Positions 47,926 through 56,676 of a DNA stretch of 64,000 nucleotides are shown here, piece after piece; within the stretch, counting starts at the first letter, position 1; each line of letters starts with the position of its first letter. The stretch comes from Myroides oncorhynchi. Lineage in GTDB: Bacteria; Bacteroidota; Bacteroidia; Flavobacteriales; Flavobacteriaceae. The stretch covers positions 429,501 through 493,500 of the forward strand of contig NZ_JAJJMP010000001.1 of the NCBI RefSeq assembly GCF_020905415.1. The letters run 5' to 3'. The position numbers and the translations under genes are program-made. The notes under the pieces are model-generated. The model ran no database searches. It saw only the letters and a program-made list of their open reading frames with translations, and was not told the DNA's origin.

Positions 47926-49107
47926 GTGCCTCGATTTAATTCACACCCTATATACAATACTCAGTTTATACTAGTATGTTTAAGCTCTTTACTATTCTCT
48001 GCTAGCTTTAATATGCTTATTCCAGAACTACCTGATTACTTATCAGGACTAGGAGGGGCAGAATACAAAGGACTAATCATCGGTCTATTTACAATCACTG
48101 CAGGTATCTCCAGACCATTTAGTGGTAAGCTAACAGACAAGATAGGACGTGTACCTATTATGGCGATTGGGTCGATAGTATGTTTTGTGTGTAGTTTATT
48201 ATACCCTATTCTTACCTCTGTATCAGGCTTTTTATTCTTGCGATTATTACATGGATTCTCTACAGGATTCAAACCTACAGCTACGGCAGCTTATGTAGCT
48301 GATATCGTACCTAGAGAGCGATGGGGAGAAGCATTAGGCCTACACGGTATAAGTTTTAGTACAGGTATGGCTATAGGTCCAGCCATTGGTAGTACCATAA
48401 AGATGTACACCTCAATAGACTTCCTATTCTATACTTCATCTGCTTTTGCTCTACTTTCTATAGTCATCTTAATGAATATGAAAGAGACCCTACAAGTCAA
48501 AGAGAAGTTCTCCTTTAAACTACTAAAGATATCAAGAAAAGATATCTTCGATTTCGGGGTATTCCCAGCAGCCTTTGTGACTTTTATGTCCTATATAGCT
48601 TATGGAGTTATCCTTACTCTAATCCCTGACTGGACAGGACACTTAGGATTAGAAAACAAAGGAATCTTCTTTATGATTTTTACTATTTCATCTCTTTTAG
48701 TAAGGTTTGTAGCAGGTAAAGTATCTGATAAATATGGACGTGTCTTAATCATCAATATAGGATTAGTACTGCTAATTATCTCACTAGCTATTATAGCATT
48801 CTACGAATCTACTAATGGTCTATATCTAGGTGCGTTTATATATGGTATCTCCTTAGGTATATTATCCCCAGCATTGAATGCCTGGACGATAGACTTCAGC
48901 CAACCAGATCAACGAGGGCGTGCTGTATCTACTATGTATATAGCTTTAGAAGCAGGTGTTGGTGGAGGTGCTTTCTTAGCTGGGTGGTATTATAAAGATA
49001 ATATCACTAATATCCCTACTATTATGTATGCTAGTGCTGTGGTTATTATCTTGAGTTTAGTCTATATGATGTTTAGAAAACAACTTTCCTTTACAAGAAA
49101 AGCATAG
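47926..49107 (+). CDS. MFS transporter
   Basis: 393 residues with 12 predicted membrane segments. The family A motif between segments 2 and 3 reads GKLTDKIGRVP, and the repeat after segment 8 reads GKVSDKYGRVL. A GTG start is used; the next ATG is 29 codons in and would remove half of segment 1. The substrate is unknown; this subgroup includes sugar and drug exporters. Confidence 0.9.
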   Translation: MPRFNSHPIYNTQFILVCLSSLLFSASFNMLIPELPDYLSGLGGAEYKGLIIGLFTITAGISRPFSGKLTDKIGRVPIMAIGSIVCFVCSLLYPILTSVSGFLFLRLLHGFSTGFKPTATAAYVADIVPRERWGEALGLHGISFSTGMAIGPAIGSTIKMYTSIDFLFYTSSAFALLSIVILMNMKETLQVKEKFSFKLLKISRKDIFDFGVFPAAFVTFMSYIAYGVILTLIPDWTGHLGLENKGIFFMIFTISSLLVRFVAGKVSDKYGRVLIINIGLVLLIISLAIIAFYESTNGLYLGAFIYGISLGILSPALNAWTIDFSQPDQRGRAVSTMYIALEAGVGGGAFLAGWYYKDNITNIPTIMYASAVVIILSLVYMMFRKQLSFTRKA

Positions 49108-49114
49108 CGCAATA

Positions 49115-49693
49115 TTACTTCTTTAAGATTGATTTGACTTGGTGTTGTAATACAGGTATAACCTCTTGTTCAAACCAGATATTATTTGCTTTCCAGATAT
49201 TATTTCTCGGAGAAGGGTGAGGTAATGGAAAATAAGTAGGTAAATACTCATGGAAATTATTTACATTCTCTGTCAATGAATGGTTTGTCTTTAAATAATA
49301 ATCTTGTGCGTATTTTCCAATTAACAAGATAAGCTTCACAGAAGTTAATTGTTCTAACAACTGAGCATGCCATGTGGGAGCACATATTTTCTTAGGAGGT
49401 AAGTCACCACTCTTTCCTTTGCCTGGATAACAAAACCCCATAGGAATAATAGAGAAATTAGCTGTATCGTAGAACTCCTCTTCTGTCACTCCTAGCCATT
49501 GACGCAGTTGTTCTCCACTTTTATCTTTAAAAGGAATACCAGATAGATGTACTTTTAATCCAGGTGCTTGGCCTATAATAATGATTTTAGACTGTACACT
49601 AGATAATACCACAGGATTCGCTCCTAGAGGTAATTCCTTCTCACATATCTTACAAGCCCTAATATCACTTAATAACTCATCAAAACGATCCAT
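49115..49693 (-). CDS. Uracil-DNA glycosylase family protein
   Basis: 192 residues, single UDG-like domain. Motif A IIGQAPGLKVHLSGIPF (38-54) and motif B PLPHPSPRNNIW (about 156-167) mark the fold. The four cysteines of the iron-sulfur group-4 enzymes are not clearly arranged (CKIC only at the N terminus), so cluster binding is uncertain. Lies 12 nt after the AraC regulator in the same direction. Uracil activity is likely but not certain. Confidence 0.85.
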   Translation of the reverse strand: MDRFDELLSDIRACKICEKELPLGANPVVLSSVQSKIIIIGQAPGLKVHLSGIPFKDKSGEQLRQWLGVTEEEFYDTANFSIIPMGFCYPGKGKSGDLPPKKICAPTWHAQLLEQLTSVKLILLIGKYAQDYYLKTNHSLTENVNNFHEYLPTYFPLPHPSPRNNIWKANNIWFEQEVIPVLQHQVKSILKK

Positions 49694-49705
49694 ACCTTAT
49701 TCTAT

Positions 49706-50482
49706 TTATTGTCCTATTAAATATCGATGTGGGGTAATACCAGCGTGTTTTTTAAAAAACTCTATAAACGCACTATCTGACGAAAACTCCAATACATCTG
49801 CTACCTCTGAGATAGTCATATCCTCAGCCAACAACTCCAGAGAGCGGTAATACTTCCACTGCAATCGCCAATCTTGATAGACCATGCCCGTCTCTTTCTT
49901 AAAGATACGAGAAATAGTCTTCTCACTTGCTCCTACCTCTTGTGTTAGCTCTTTAAGAAATGGAGGAACTCTTTTATCTATAATAAACTGTCTAATAATA
50001 TCTTTTAATCTAGTATCTTCTGGTATCTTCAGATGATAATCCTCTATATGAGCTGCGTTTAACTCATTGCTAAATACCTTAACTATAGCGAACTGCTCAT
50101 CTGTATAAGCCTTCCATTCCCAAAAACATATTCGCTCTATCAATTTTTCTATTAAAGAATTGACCTCTAATACTTTAATAGTATCAGTTGTCCACAACTT
50201 CTCTTTGACTGTAAAGTAAATAGAACGGTAAGCAACCACATTTCTAAAGAATACGCGATGAGATAACCTTGCAGGTATAATCAACATGCGTGTAGGTGGT
50301 AGAATCACCTGCATATCATTAGTCAGTAAAGTCATACATCCACTAGGAGCATAGAGAAGTTGCAGATGTTCATCGTGCTGATGAAAACCAGAATCATGCC
50401 GAACTAAATCAGAAGCTAAGCCTATGACGGATAAGTCTATTCGTTCTGGGTGAAATTCTTGTTCTGAATGCAAATATGCCAT
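49706..50482 (-). CDS. AraC-family transcriptional regulator
   Basis: 258 residues. N-terminal cupin-like sensing domain (about 15-110, with HDSGFHQHDEHLQLLYAPSG) and C-terminal double helix-turn-helix (about 160-258, with LTQEVGASEKTISRIFKKETG and ISEVADVLEFSSDSAFIEFFKKHAG). It is divergent from an MFS drug-type exporter across 84 bp, the usual arrangement of a local regulator and its target. Confidence 0.92.
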   Translation of the reverse strand: MAYLHSEQEFHPERIDLSVIGLASDLVRHDSGFHQHDEHLQLLYAPSGCMTLLTNDMQVILPPTRMLIIPARLSHRVFFRNVVAYRSIYFTVKEKLWTTDTIKVLEVNSLIEKLIERICFWEWKAYTDEQFAIVKVFSNELNAAHIEDYHLKIPEDTRLKDIIRQFIIDKRVPPFLKELTQEVGASEKTISRIFKKETGMVYQDWRLQWKYYRSLELLAEDMTISEVADVLEFSSDSAFIEFFKKHAGITPHRYLIGQ

Positions 50483-50520
50483 TTGTCCTTAAACTGGTAT
50501 TTAATGAATTTATAGTATTA

Positions 50521-50554
50521 TAAAGGTACTGCAAATTCTAGAGACCTTTGTCAA
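50521..50554 (-). promoter_or_regulatory. Possible promoter of the araC-type gene
   Basis: Minus strand TTG (50554-50552), 23 nt, TACCTTTA (50528-50521), one base off the -7 consensus. Confidence 0.35.
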
Positions 50555-50566
50555 AAATTAAAAACA

Positions 50567-51712
50567 ATGAAAACAAAAAACAGTTTAGCGCTAATGATTG
50601 TATTGATGATGTTCCCTCAATTCGTTGAGACCATTTACAGTCCTGCCTTAACGCATTTAGCTAAAGCATTTGATGTACCGAAGGAGACTACATTATTGAC
50701 GATAAGTATTTACTTCATAGCCTTTGCCCTAGGAGTTATCTTTTGGGGTATACTAAGCGATTATATAGGTAGAAGAAAAACAATGTTAAGCGGACTAATA
50801 ACGTATACATTTGCTTCTGTGTTAGCCTTACTTGCCACCAATTTTGAAACAATACTTATTGCAAGATTTGTTGCAGCATTTGGGATAGCCGTAGGATCAG
50901 TGATTACACAAACAATGATGAGAGACAGCTATACTGGAGTAGAACTAGCTAAAGTATTTTCTATCATGGGAATCGCTTTATCAGTAAGTCCTGTCATAGG
51001 ATTATTTATGGGAGGAATACTATCTAATCAATTTGGATACTGGGGAGTATTCACTGTATTAGCAACGTTGGCAATATTGCTATTCAGTACATCCTTCTTC
51101 TCCTTAAAGGAGACTAAACAGCGTACAGACAAGATCTCCTGTGATAAAATAATAGCCTTAGCTAAGACGATGTACACTGACTCTCTATTGTGGAAATATG
51201 CTTTATTAGTTATGGCTTATAATGTTCTTCTATTTAGTTATTACTCTTTTGCGCCCTTTATATTTGAACAACAAGGTTTAAGCCCAACAGTATATGGATA
51301 CAGTGGTATTGTACTGGCGGTTGGTTCTTTTATAGGAAGCTCTCTAAACAAAAAATTATTAGAAAAAGGATATTTACCTATTACTTTAATGAAGATCGCA
51401 GCCACTATAGCTATCGTTAATGCTTTAGTATTAATACTAATAGGGAACACTCTTTACTTTCTAATCCCAATGGTATTTATTGTAACTGCATTTGGGATAG
51501 CTATTCCTAATATCCTTAGTCAAGCCTTACTACAGTACAAATCATCGATAGGTACAGCTAGTGCTTTATTCGGGTTATTATATTATATCTTGATTGGTAC
51601 TGGTCTATACATTAGTAGTACTATGCCTAGTATCACTGTCGTAATGATTAATTTTGCTACTATAGCGATCTTAGTTTCACTACTTATTAAAAGCAAAAAG
51701 ACGACTTTATAG
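50567..51712 (+). CDS. MFS transporter, Bcr/CflA-like drug exporter
   Basis: 381 residues, 12 membrane segments. It opens with LMMFPQFVETIYSPALTHLAKAF, and the motif A is GILSDYIGRRKTML, typical of the drug:H+ antiporter group. It is divergent from an AraC regulator. A long terminator stem includes the last codons and stop of this gene. Confidence 0.9.
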   Translation: MKTKNSLALMIVLMMFPQFVETIYSPALTHLAKAFDVPKETTLLTISIYFIAFALGVIFWGILSDYIGRRKTMLSGLITYTFASVLALLATNFETILIARFVAAFGIAVGSVITQTMMRDSYTGVELAKVFSIMGIALSVSPVIGLFMGGILSNQFGYWGVFTVLATLAILLFSTSFFSLKETKQRTDKISCDKIIALAKTMYTDSLLWKYALLVMAYNVLLFSYYSFAPFIFEQQGLSPTVYGYSGIVLAVGSFIGSSLNKKLLEKGYLPITLMKIAATIAIVNALVLILIGNTLYFLIPMVFIVTAFGIAIPNILSQALLQYKSSIGTASALFGLLYYILIGTGLYISSTMPSITVVMINFATIAILVSLLIKSKKTTL

Positions 51713-51735
51713 CCTTGCTATAAAGTCGTCTTTTT
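51696..51735. terminator. Bidirectional terminator overlapping the MFS stop codon
   Basis: Perfect 18-bp stem AAAAAGACGACTTTATAG / CTATAAAGTCGTCTTTTT with a 4-5 nt loop. The left arm codes for the last five residues and stop. Confidence 0.9.
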
Positions 51736-51740
51736 CTTTC

Positions 51741-52160
51741 TTAATTCTTCTTGACATACCCCATTCCTCTAGAAACAGGCCATACTTCTTTAAATCCATA
51801 ATGCTCATATAACTTATAAGCTTCACCATCTGCAATTAAGTTTACATAGCATGACTCAGGCAGATTATCATTAATAAATTCTGTCAATGTGGTCATTACT
51901 AACTTACCTAATCCTTGTCCTTGGTACTCTGGTAATACACAAATATCCACAACCTGACAATGACATCCACCATCACCTACTAATCTTCCCATACCCACAA
52001 ACCTATTATTATTCTCTGTATCTAGTATTGATACGCAGCACAGAGAATTCGCAAGACCAATAACCGCAGCCATAATTCTCTTTTCAGATAAACCACAAGT
52101 AAGGCGCATCTGTATATAATCTTCTGGTTCTATTATATCATAAGAAACTTTATATCGCAT
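51741..52160 (-). CDS. GNAT-family N-acetyltransferase
   Basis: 139 residues, single GNAT domain. The acetyl-CoA loop is EYQGQGLGKLV (about 78-88). It opens SYDIIEPEDYIQMRLTCGLS and ends YEHYGFKEVWPVSRGMGYV, like the small single-domain acetyltransferases of unknown substrate. Its promoter has a palindrome between the -33 and -7 boxes, so it is probably repressed. Confidence 0.9.
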   Translation of the reverse strand: MRYKVSYDIIEPEDYIQMRLTCGLSEKRIMAAVIGLANSLCCVSILDTENNNRFVGMGRLVGDGGCHCQVVDICVLPEYQGQGLGKLVMTTLTEFINDNLPESCYVNLIADGEAYKLYEHYGFKEVWPVSRGMGYVKKN

Positions 52161-52191
52161 AAATACTATTTTATTTAATTATAAATATTCA

Positions 52192-52222
52192 CAAATATAT
52201 TATGGTATGAATTCTATACCAA
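52192..52222 (-). promoter_or_regulatory. Promoter with embedded palindrome for the GNAT gene
   Basis: Minus strand TTG (52222-52220), 20 nt, TATATTTG (52199-52192). TGGTAT (52203-52208) and ATACCA (52216-52221) form a palindrome around GAATTC, filling the spacer. A repressor bound there would block polymerase. Confidence 0.65.
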
Positions 52223-52298
52223 ACAGTTTATATAATATCTGATAACTTGTCGCAATACTAGGACATAATCCACTTTTGTTATGGCATATAGCATAAAC

Positions 52299-52331
52299 AA
52301 TAAAGGCAACTTGTTTCAAGCTGCCTTTATT
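52299..52331 (-). terminator. Terminator of the CorC-like gene
   Basis: Minus strand stem AATAAAGGCAGCTTG / CAAGTTGCCTTTATT (one mismatch) with a 3-nt loop. Confidence 0.8.
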
Positions 52332-52334
52332 AAA

Positions 52335-53732
52335 TTATTTATCTTCTGACTGATTTTCTTTTTGATCTTTTGTCAATAGACTTAATTCTACTTGTTCTAC
52401 AGAGTTGCGATACATCTTAAGTATCTTACCCTCATAATCATCAAGTCTGATAACATCTCCCACATTAAACTCATCATTAGCACATTCCTCACTAATCAAA
52501 CCTGCTAAGGTATCATAGTGCTCACTCTCTTCAAACTTAATAGGTAGTAATCTATTGATGTCTGAAAGGTTATAATGTGCACTCACAACATACCTACCTT
52601 CTCCAATATTTACAACTACAGGTTCTTCGTTATCGTACTCGTCTTGAATCTCTCCTACAAGTTCTTCTAATATATCTTCCATCGTAACAATTCCCGTAAA
52701 CTCTCCTACTTCATTAGTCGCTATCGCCATTTGTAAGTGTTTAGCTTGAAACTGCTTAAGTACATTTTTAATAAGTGTATTTTCCGAAATATAAATTGGC
52801 TCACGTAATAAAGAAGCTAAAGAAGCATTAGTTTTATCCTGAATCATTGCTTTCATCAAATCCTTCGTATAGATTACCCCCTTAATATTGTCTAAATTAT
52901 CTTCATATACTGGAAAACGTGAATAACCTTCATTAATAGCATAATCGATAGCTTCTAATACGCTAGTGTTAATTTCTATAGCAGAAACATTTTTACGTAA
53001 GCTTTGAATATTATTCACTCTTCTATCATCAAAATCAAAGACATTTTGGATTAATACTCTTTCAGTTTCTTCGATTGCTCCACCTTCTTGACTTTCCGTA
53101 ATAATCATTTTTAACTCTTCCTCCGTATGAATATCTGCACCATGTATTGGACTTATACCCATTAAGCGCAATATCCCGTTAGCTAAACCATTCATTAACC
53201 AAATAATTGGTCTAAAAACAAAATAGAAAATACGCAAAGGCCATGCTACTGTAAAAGTTGTCTTTGTCGGAAAGTGAATTGCTAATGACTTAGGTGCTAA
53301 CTCACCAAAAACAATGTGCAAAATCGTAATAATAGCAAATGCTAATGGAAAAGATATGTTTTTCGCAACACTGTACCATTCTGGTCCAGTAAATCCAAAA
53401 AACTCAAATAAATACATAATAACTGGGGTTAAAGAACTCTCTCCTACCCACCCTAAACCAAGTGATGCTAATGTAATTCCTAATTGAGTAGCAGCTAAAT
53501 AAGCATCTAAGTTCCCTACAATGCCTTTTGCTATTACAGCTACCTTTGAATTTAATTCTTGATGAACTTCTATTTGTGAGGTACGGACTTTAACTATTGC
53601 AAATTCCGCAGCAACAAAAAAACCGTTCAAAAAAACTAAAAATAATGTAAGTAACAATTTACCTACTGAAATCTCTTCGTGTACAATGTTAGAGCCAGCT
53701 AACATTGTAATGATCTGGGCGTATGTATCCAT
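52335..53732 (-). CDS. CNNM/CBS-domain hemolysin-type (CorC/HlyC) membrane protein
   Basis: 465 residues. N-terminal CNNM (DUF21) membrane domain (about 20-200, with AAEFAIVKVRTSQIE), two CBS domains (about 220-345) and a C-terminal CorC_HlyC domain (about 365-450). Family members are linked to magnesium or cobalt efflux; the old name hemolysin is misleading. The related gliding protein GldE has the same layout, and I cannot exclude that subgroup. A terminator-like hairpin sits in its short leader. Confidence 0.88.
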   Translation of the reverse strand: MDTYAQIITMLAGSNIVHEEISVGKLLLTLFLVFLNGFFVAAEFAIVKVRTSQIEVHQELNSKVAVIAKGIVGNLDAYLAATQLGITLASLGLGWVGESSLTPVIMYLFEFFGFTGPEWYSVAKNISFPLAFAIITILHIVFGELAPKSLAIHFPTKTTFTVAWPLRIFYFVFRPIIWLMNGLANGILRLMGISPIHGADIHTEEELKMIITESQEGGAIEETERVLIQNVFDFDDRRVNNIQSLRKNVSAIEINTSVLEAIDYAINEGYSRFPVYEDNLDNIKGVIYTKDLMKAMIQDKTNASLASLLREPIYISENTLIKNVLKQFQAKHLQMAIATNEVGEFTGIVTMEDILEELVGEIQDEYDNEEPVVVNIGEGRYVVSAHYNLSDINRLLPIKFEESEHYDTLAGLISEECANDEFNVGDVIRLDDYEGKILKMYRNSVEQVELSLLTKDQKENQSEDK

Positions 53733-53742
53733 TTTATGAATT

Positions 53743-53776
53743 AAAAAAAGCCAATGTTAAATCTTTTTAATGGCTT
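53743..53776 (-). promoter_or_regulatory. Terminator-like hairpin in the leader of the CorC-like gene
   Basis: Minus strand stem AAGCCA / TGGCTT extended by TTAA / TTAA, followed by seven T residues that end 10 nt before the ATG. It is about 190 nt after cdd, but inside the leader if the -7 box at 53810 is used. That suggests attenuation; it could simply be the cdd terminator. Confidence 0.5.
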
Positions 53777-53809
53777 AAGAATTATATCCTTGCAATATAA
53801 ATCTCATAT

Positions 53810-53817
53810 CAAAAATA
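53810..53817 (-). promoter_or_regulatory. Putative -7 element of the CorC-like gene
   Basis: TATTTTTG on the minus strand, giving a leader of about 75 nt that contains the hairpin at 53743-53776. No -33 TTG. Confidence 0.35.
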
Positions 53818-53966
53818 ATAATTAATTTGATACATTATATATCATTATCACTAATTTTTAAAAAATATTAAAATACTTATAAAAATAGCTTCACTACTTC
53901 AGTTTTTATCACATAAAATGAAGTGTACTCATCATAATTATAAGAATCTCTACTTTTGACTAAATT

Positions 53967-54449
53967 CTACATAGAGTCTTTATCAAAATGAAAGGGCAAT
54001 ATATTCATCAAAGATGGAGAATAACATACTTTCCCTTCAACTCCCATAAAATACATCTCAATTGGAGCGTCCTGTTTTACCTCGTATTCCAAAATACTTT
54101 GTCTACAAGCTCCACAAGGAGGTATTGGGCTATTAGTCAATTTTAAATCAGATGAAGCTGTAATAGCCATCTTTACTATTCTTTTACCAGGATAATTAGC
54201 ACCAACATAAAAAATAGCTGTTCTCTCAGCACAAAGACCTGATGGGAAGGCTGCATTTTCTTGATTAGACCCCACCACAACAGTACCATCTTCTAACAAT
54301 ATAGCAGCACCTACTCTAAACTTAGAATATGGAGCATAAGCTTGTTTGCGAACTTCAATAGCTCTATTCATTAAATCCTGGTCAGATGGTGCTAATTCAG
54401 CTAGTGAATCATATTCCAAAAAAGTTGTAACGATTTCAATTTTTTTCAT
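53967..54449 (-). CDS. cdd: Cytidine deaminase
   Basis: Pyrimidine salvage: cytidine to uridine (EC 3.5.4.5). 160 residues from the ATG at 54449; a TTG four codons upstream could also be read but is less likely. Zinc and catalytic residues C73-A74-E75 and PCGAC with C112 and C115 are all present. It lies downstream of porV, a known flavobacterial neighbour. A porV terminator hairpin ends about 20 nt before its start. Confidence 0.95.
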   Translation of the reverse strand: MKKIEIVTTFLEYDSLAELAPSDQDLMNRAIEVRKQAYAPYSKFRVGAAILLEDGTVVVGSNQENAAFPSGLCAERTAIFYVGANYPGKRIVKMAITASSDLKLTNSPIPPCGACRQSILEYEVKQDAPIEMYFMGVEGKVCYSPSLMNILPFHFDKDSM

Positions 54450-54466
54450 AATCCTTGACAATTAGA

Positions 54467-54506
54467 GATAAAAAATCCAAACACATCGTTTGGGATGGTT
54501 TGGATT
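54467..54506 (-). terminator. Terminator of porV, directly before cdd
   Basis: Minus strand stem AATCCAAAC / GTTTGGATT with an inner CATC / GATG pairing, followed by six T residues. About 180 nt after the porV stop, with an element A copy in between. Confidence 0.75.
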
Positions 54507-54533
54507 CTTATACAAATATACTATTTTTTTTAA

Positions 54534-54685
54534 CCCGAAATACGCAATAGACAGATAAACGAAAAGTTATTATACAAAAAAATCTGAATTAGTGATTCAA
54601 CTATATTTTAGTATAGTTTTAGAGCTAATAAAAGAGCTATGAAGCAAAATTACTTTGTAATATTTTAACTAATGCGGATTTGGAT
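54534..54685 (+). repeat. Dispersed intergenic element A, copy in the porV 3' region
   Basis: About 152 bp, aligned over its whole length with 47697-47848, including AGATAAACGAAAAGT and GAGCTAATxAAAG. The terminal repeats are degenerate (CCCGAAATACGC and GCGGATTTGGAT). It ends one base before the porV stop codon and so lies inside the porV transcript, antisense to the orientation used here. Confidence 0.8.
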
Positions 54686-54686
54686 T

Positions 54687-55826
54687 TTAACCTCTTGGAT
54701 AAGTTTTTCTTCCTAAATCAAATGTTAGTGAGAATCTCAACGTATTTTCCATAGGGTTATTAATTTTCGAAGTTGAAAACAAGTATGATAAGTCAATTGT
54801 CATCATACTGTATTTAAACCCTGCTCCAAGAGTTGCATATTGTCTTGCTCCTTTTTCTGGACTTTCATGGAAGTAACCAGTTCGAAACGCAAACTTATTA
54901 TCATACCAATATTCCGCACCCAAAGACCAAGCAATTTCTTTCATCTCTTCACTAAATCCATTAGGAGCATCTCCAAATGATTTGAACACTCCTTTAAACC
55001 AACTAATATCATTATACTTTAAAACCTCTTCAGAATCTGTTCTATCTTTTGGAGGAGTAGGCACAAGTAGTTTATTAATCTCCGCACCCACTGTCAAGGT
55101 ATTTTGGTTGTCTATAATAAAATCAAAACTACCTCCTAACTTTAAATTTGCTGGCAAAAAAGAACCAAACTGATCATCCTCGTACTTAATTTTAGGTCCT
55201 AAATTTTGGATATTAAAACCTGCTCTCCATCGACCATCAAATCCGTTAAAACGCATCATATCAGACTCATAAAATCCCGAAATATCAACTGCGACTTGAC
55301 TAGCCATTGAATTAGACCCGTCTGTTTCAGGCATGCGTAGATTGGAATTTATAAAACGTCCTGTTACCGCCATACCAAAACGATCACTTAATTTTAGTGA
55401 ATACGAGATATCTACAGCAAATTCATTTGGTTTCTTGATAACACCGTTAGATTGATAATCTGATCTAAACTCCATATCACCCATTCCAAAATAGCGCAAA
55501 CTACCTCCTATAGCACTTCTTTCATTAAACTTATTATAGTAAGTCAACTGGCCTAAAGCCATATCATTACTAACCTTAGACATATAAGGGCTATAGTTTA
55601 AAGAGAAGCCTTGTGATTGAGTTGCAAACGCATATTTCGCAGCATTATGTTGCTGTGAAAACACATCACTAGAGGTTCCTACCCCCATATCTCCCATACC
55701 AGAAGATCTAGCATCTCCAGATATCAATAGAAATGGAACACCTGTTGTTATAGGTCTAACCACATTTTGAGCATTAATATACTGTCCTGCTAATACAGTA
55801 AGGAATAAGGCCGTAACTTTTCTCAT
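54687..55826 (-). CDS. porV: Type IX secretion outer membrane protein PorV
   Basis: Shuttle protein of the type IX secretion system that brings cargo from the SprA/Sov translocon to the attachment complex. 379 residues: signal peptide (about 1-19), then the 14-stranded FadL-like barrel, beginning with RPITTGVPFLLISGDARSSGMGDMGVGTSSDVFSQ. C-terminal arginine-glycine ends a barrel strand. Own consensus promoter. In other flavobacteria porU lies directly upstream; here it does not. Confidence 0.95.
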   Translation of the reverse strand: MRKVTALFLTVLAGQYINAQNVVRPITTGVPFLLISGDARSSGMGDMGVGTSSDVFSQQHNAAKYAFATQSQGFSLNYSPYMSKVSNDMALGQLTYYNKFNERSAIGGSLRYFGMGDMEFRSDYQSNGVIKKPNEFAVDISYSLKLSDRFGMAVTGRFINSNLRMPETDGSNSMASQVAVDISGFYESDMMRFNGFDGRWRAGFNIQNLGPKIKYEDDQFGSFLPANLKLGGSFDFIIDNQNTLTVGAEINKLLVPTPPKDRTDSEEVLKYNDISWFKGVFKSFGDAPNGFSEEMKEIAWSLGAEYWYDNKFAFRTGYFHESPEKGARQYATLGAGFKYSMMTIDLSYLFSTSKINNPMENTLRFSLTFDLGRKTYPRG

Positions 55827-55846
55827 CTTTAATTATTTAAGATTCA

Positions 55847-55878
55847 CAAATATAAGCTTTTTAACATTTCTAAAACAA
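55847..55878 (-). promoter_or_regulatory. Promoter of porV
   Basis: Minus strand TTG (55878-55876), 21 nt, TATATTTG (55854-55847), leader about 17 nt. Its presence shows that porV is transcribed alone. Confidence 0.7.
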
Positions 55879-56214
55879 TCACTCTTTTATTTTAAATATC
55901 ACTCTTAGACATTTAAATACAGCAAAGCATGCTTTATACGAACTAATCAAATAGATACTAGAAACTCTATCTATTGAATTATAATAATATTTACGTATGG
56001 TAAACTTAATATATTTAATTCTACCAAACTCATAGAAATCATACTACAAATCAAACAAAATCAAACCATTATTACATAATTTAAATATTTCATACTATAA
56101 ATAATCGTTCCAAAATATAAAAAGACATAAAAACATATAATTTACAGCCTAACATTTTTCTTTTTAAACCAAATGAGACTCTTTAATTTTTCTATCAAAA
56201 ATTAAACTCCTTAA

Positions 56215-56353
56215 CCCTATAATCACGATAGATTATTAAGCGACAAGTAATAATACTGGATAGATCTGAATTAGTGATAAAAAAATAGTTACAAAGCTAA
56301 TGAAAGACTATGAGGTAGAAGAACTATGAATATTTGGTTAATGACAATTCTAG
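56215..56353 (+). repeat. Dispersed intergenic element A, decayed copy
   Basis: About 139 bp. Keeps the order of blocks (GATAGATCTGAATTAGTGAT, AAGCTAATGAAAG, TATGAxGTAGAA, TATTTGGTTAATG) but the ends and the centre have diverged. Confidence 0.65.
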
Positions 56354-56676
56354 ATAATAGGAAACACACATACAAAGGTTCCTCAATTCAACTTACTTTT
56401 TTTAAACAAAACGAAATTACAAATCTATTTATTACTTTTATTTACTAGAAACTATCTTACCTTTGAGTAAATCCATTTACATTTGCAAAAGAATAGAATA
56501 TTGCATACAATTATTTTAGACTAAAGCAATACAGTATACTTTTAAACGTTATAAAAGTAATTGCTTATTAAAAAATAAAAAATATTGATACTTTTTCGAT
56601 TAAATGAAAGTATTCACATTGCTAATTAAACGTTAATTATTAAATTGCGTACAATTTTATATCCATTTATAACGAG

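Larger units (their letters stand above)
55827..56676. other. 850-bp gene-less region between porV and gldJ
   Basis: Very AT-rich, with no ORF or visible remnant of a protein gene. It holds the porV promoter, a 12-bp palindrome AAAGCATGCTTT (55924-55935), a decayed copy of element A (56215-56353) and two -7-like boxes on the plus strand, TACCTTTG (56458-56465) and TACATTTG (56478-56485), about 195-215 nt before gldJ. Confidence 0.6.
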
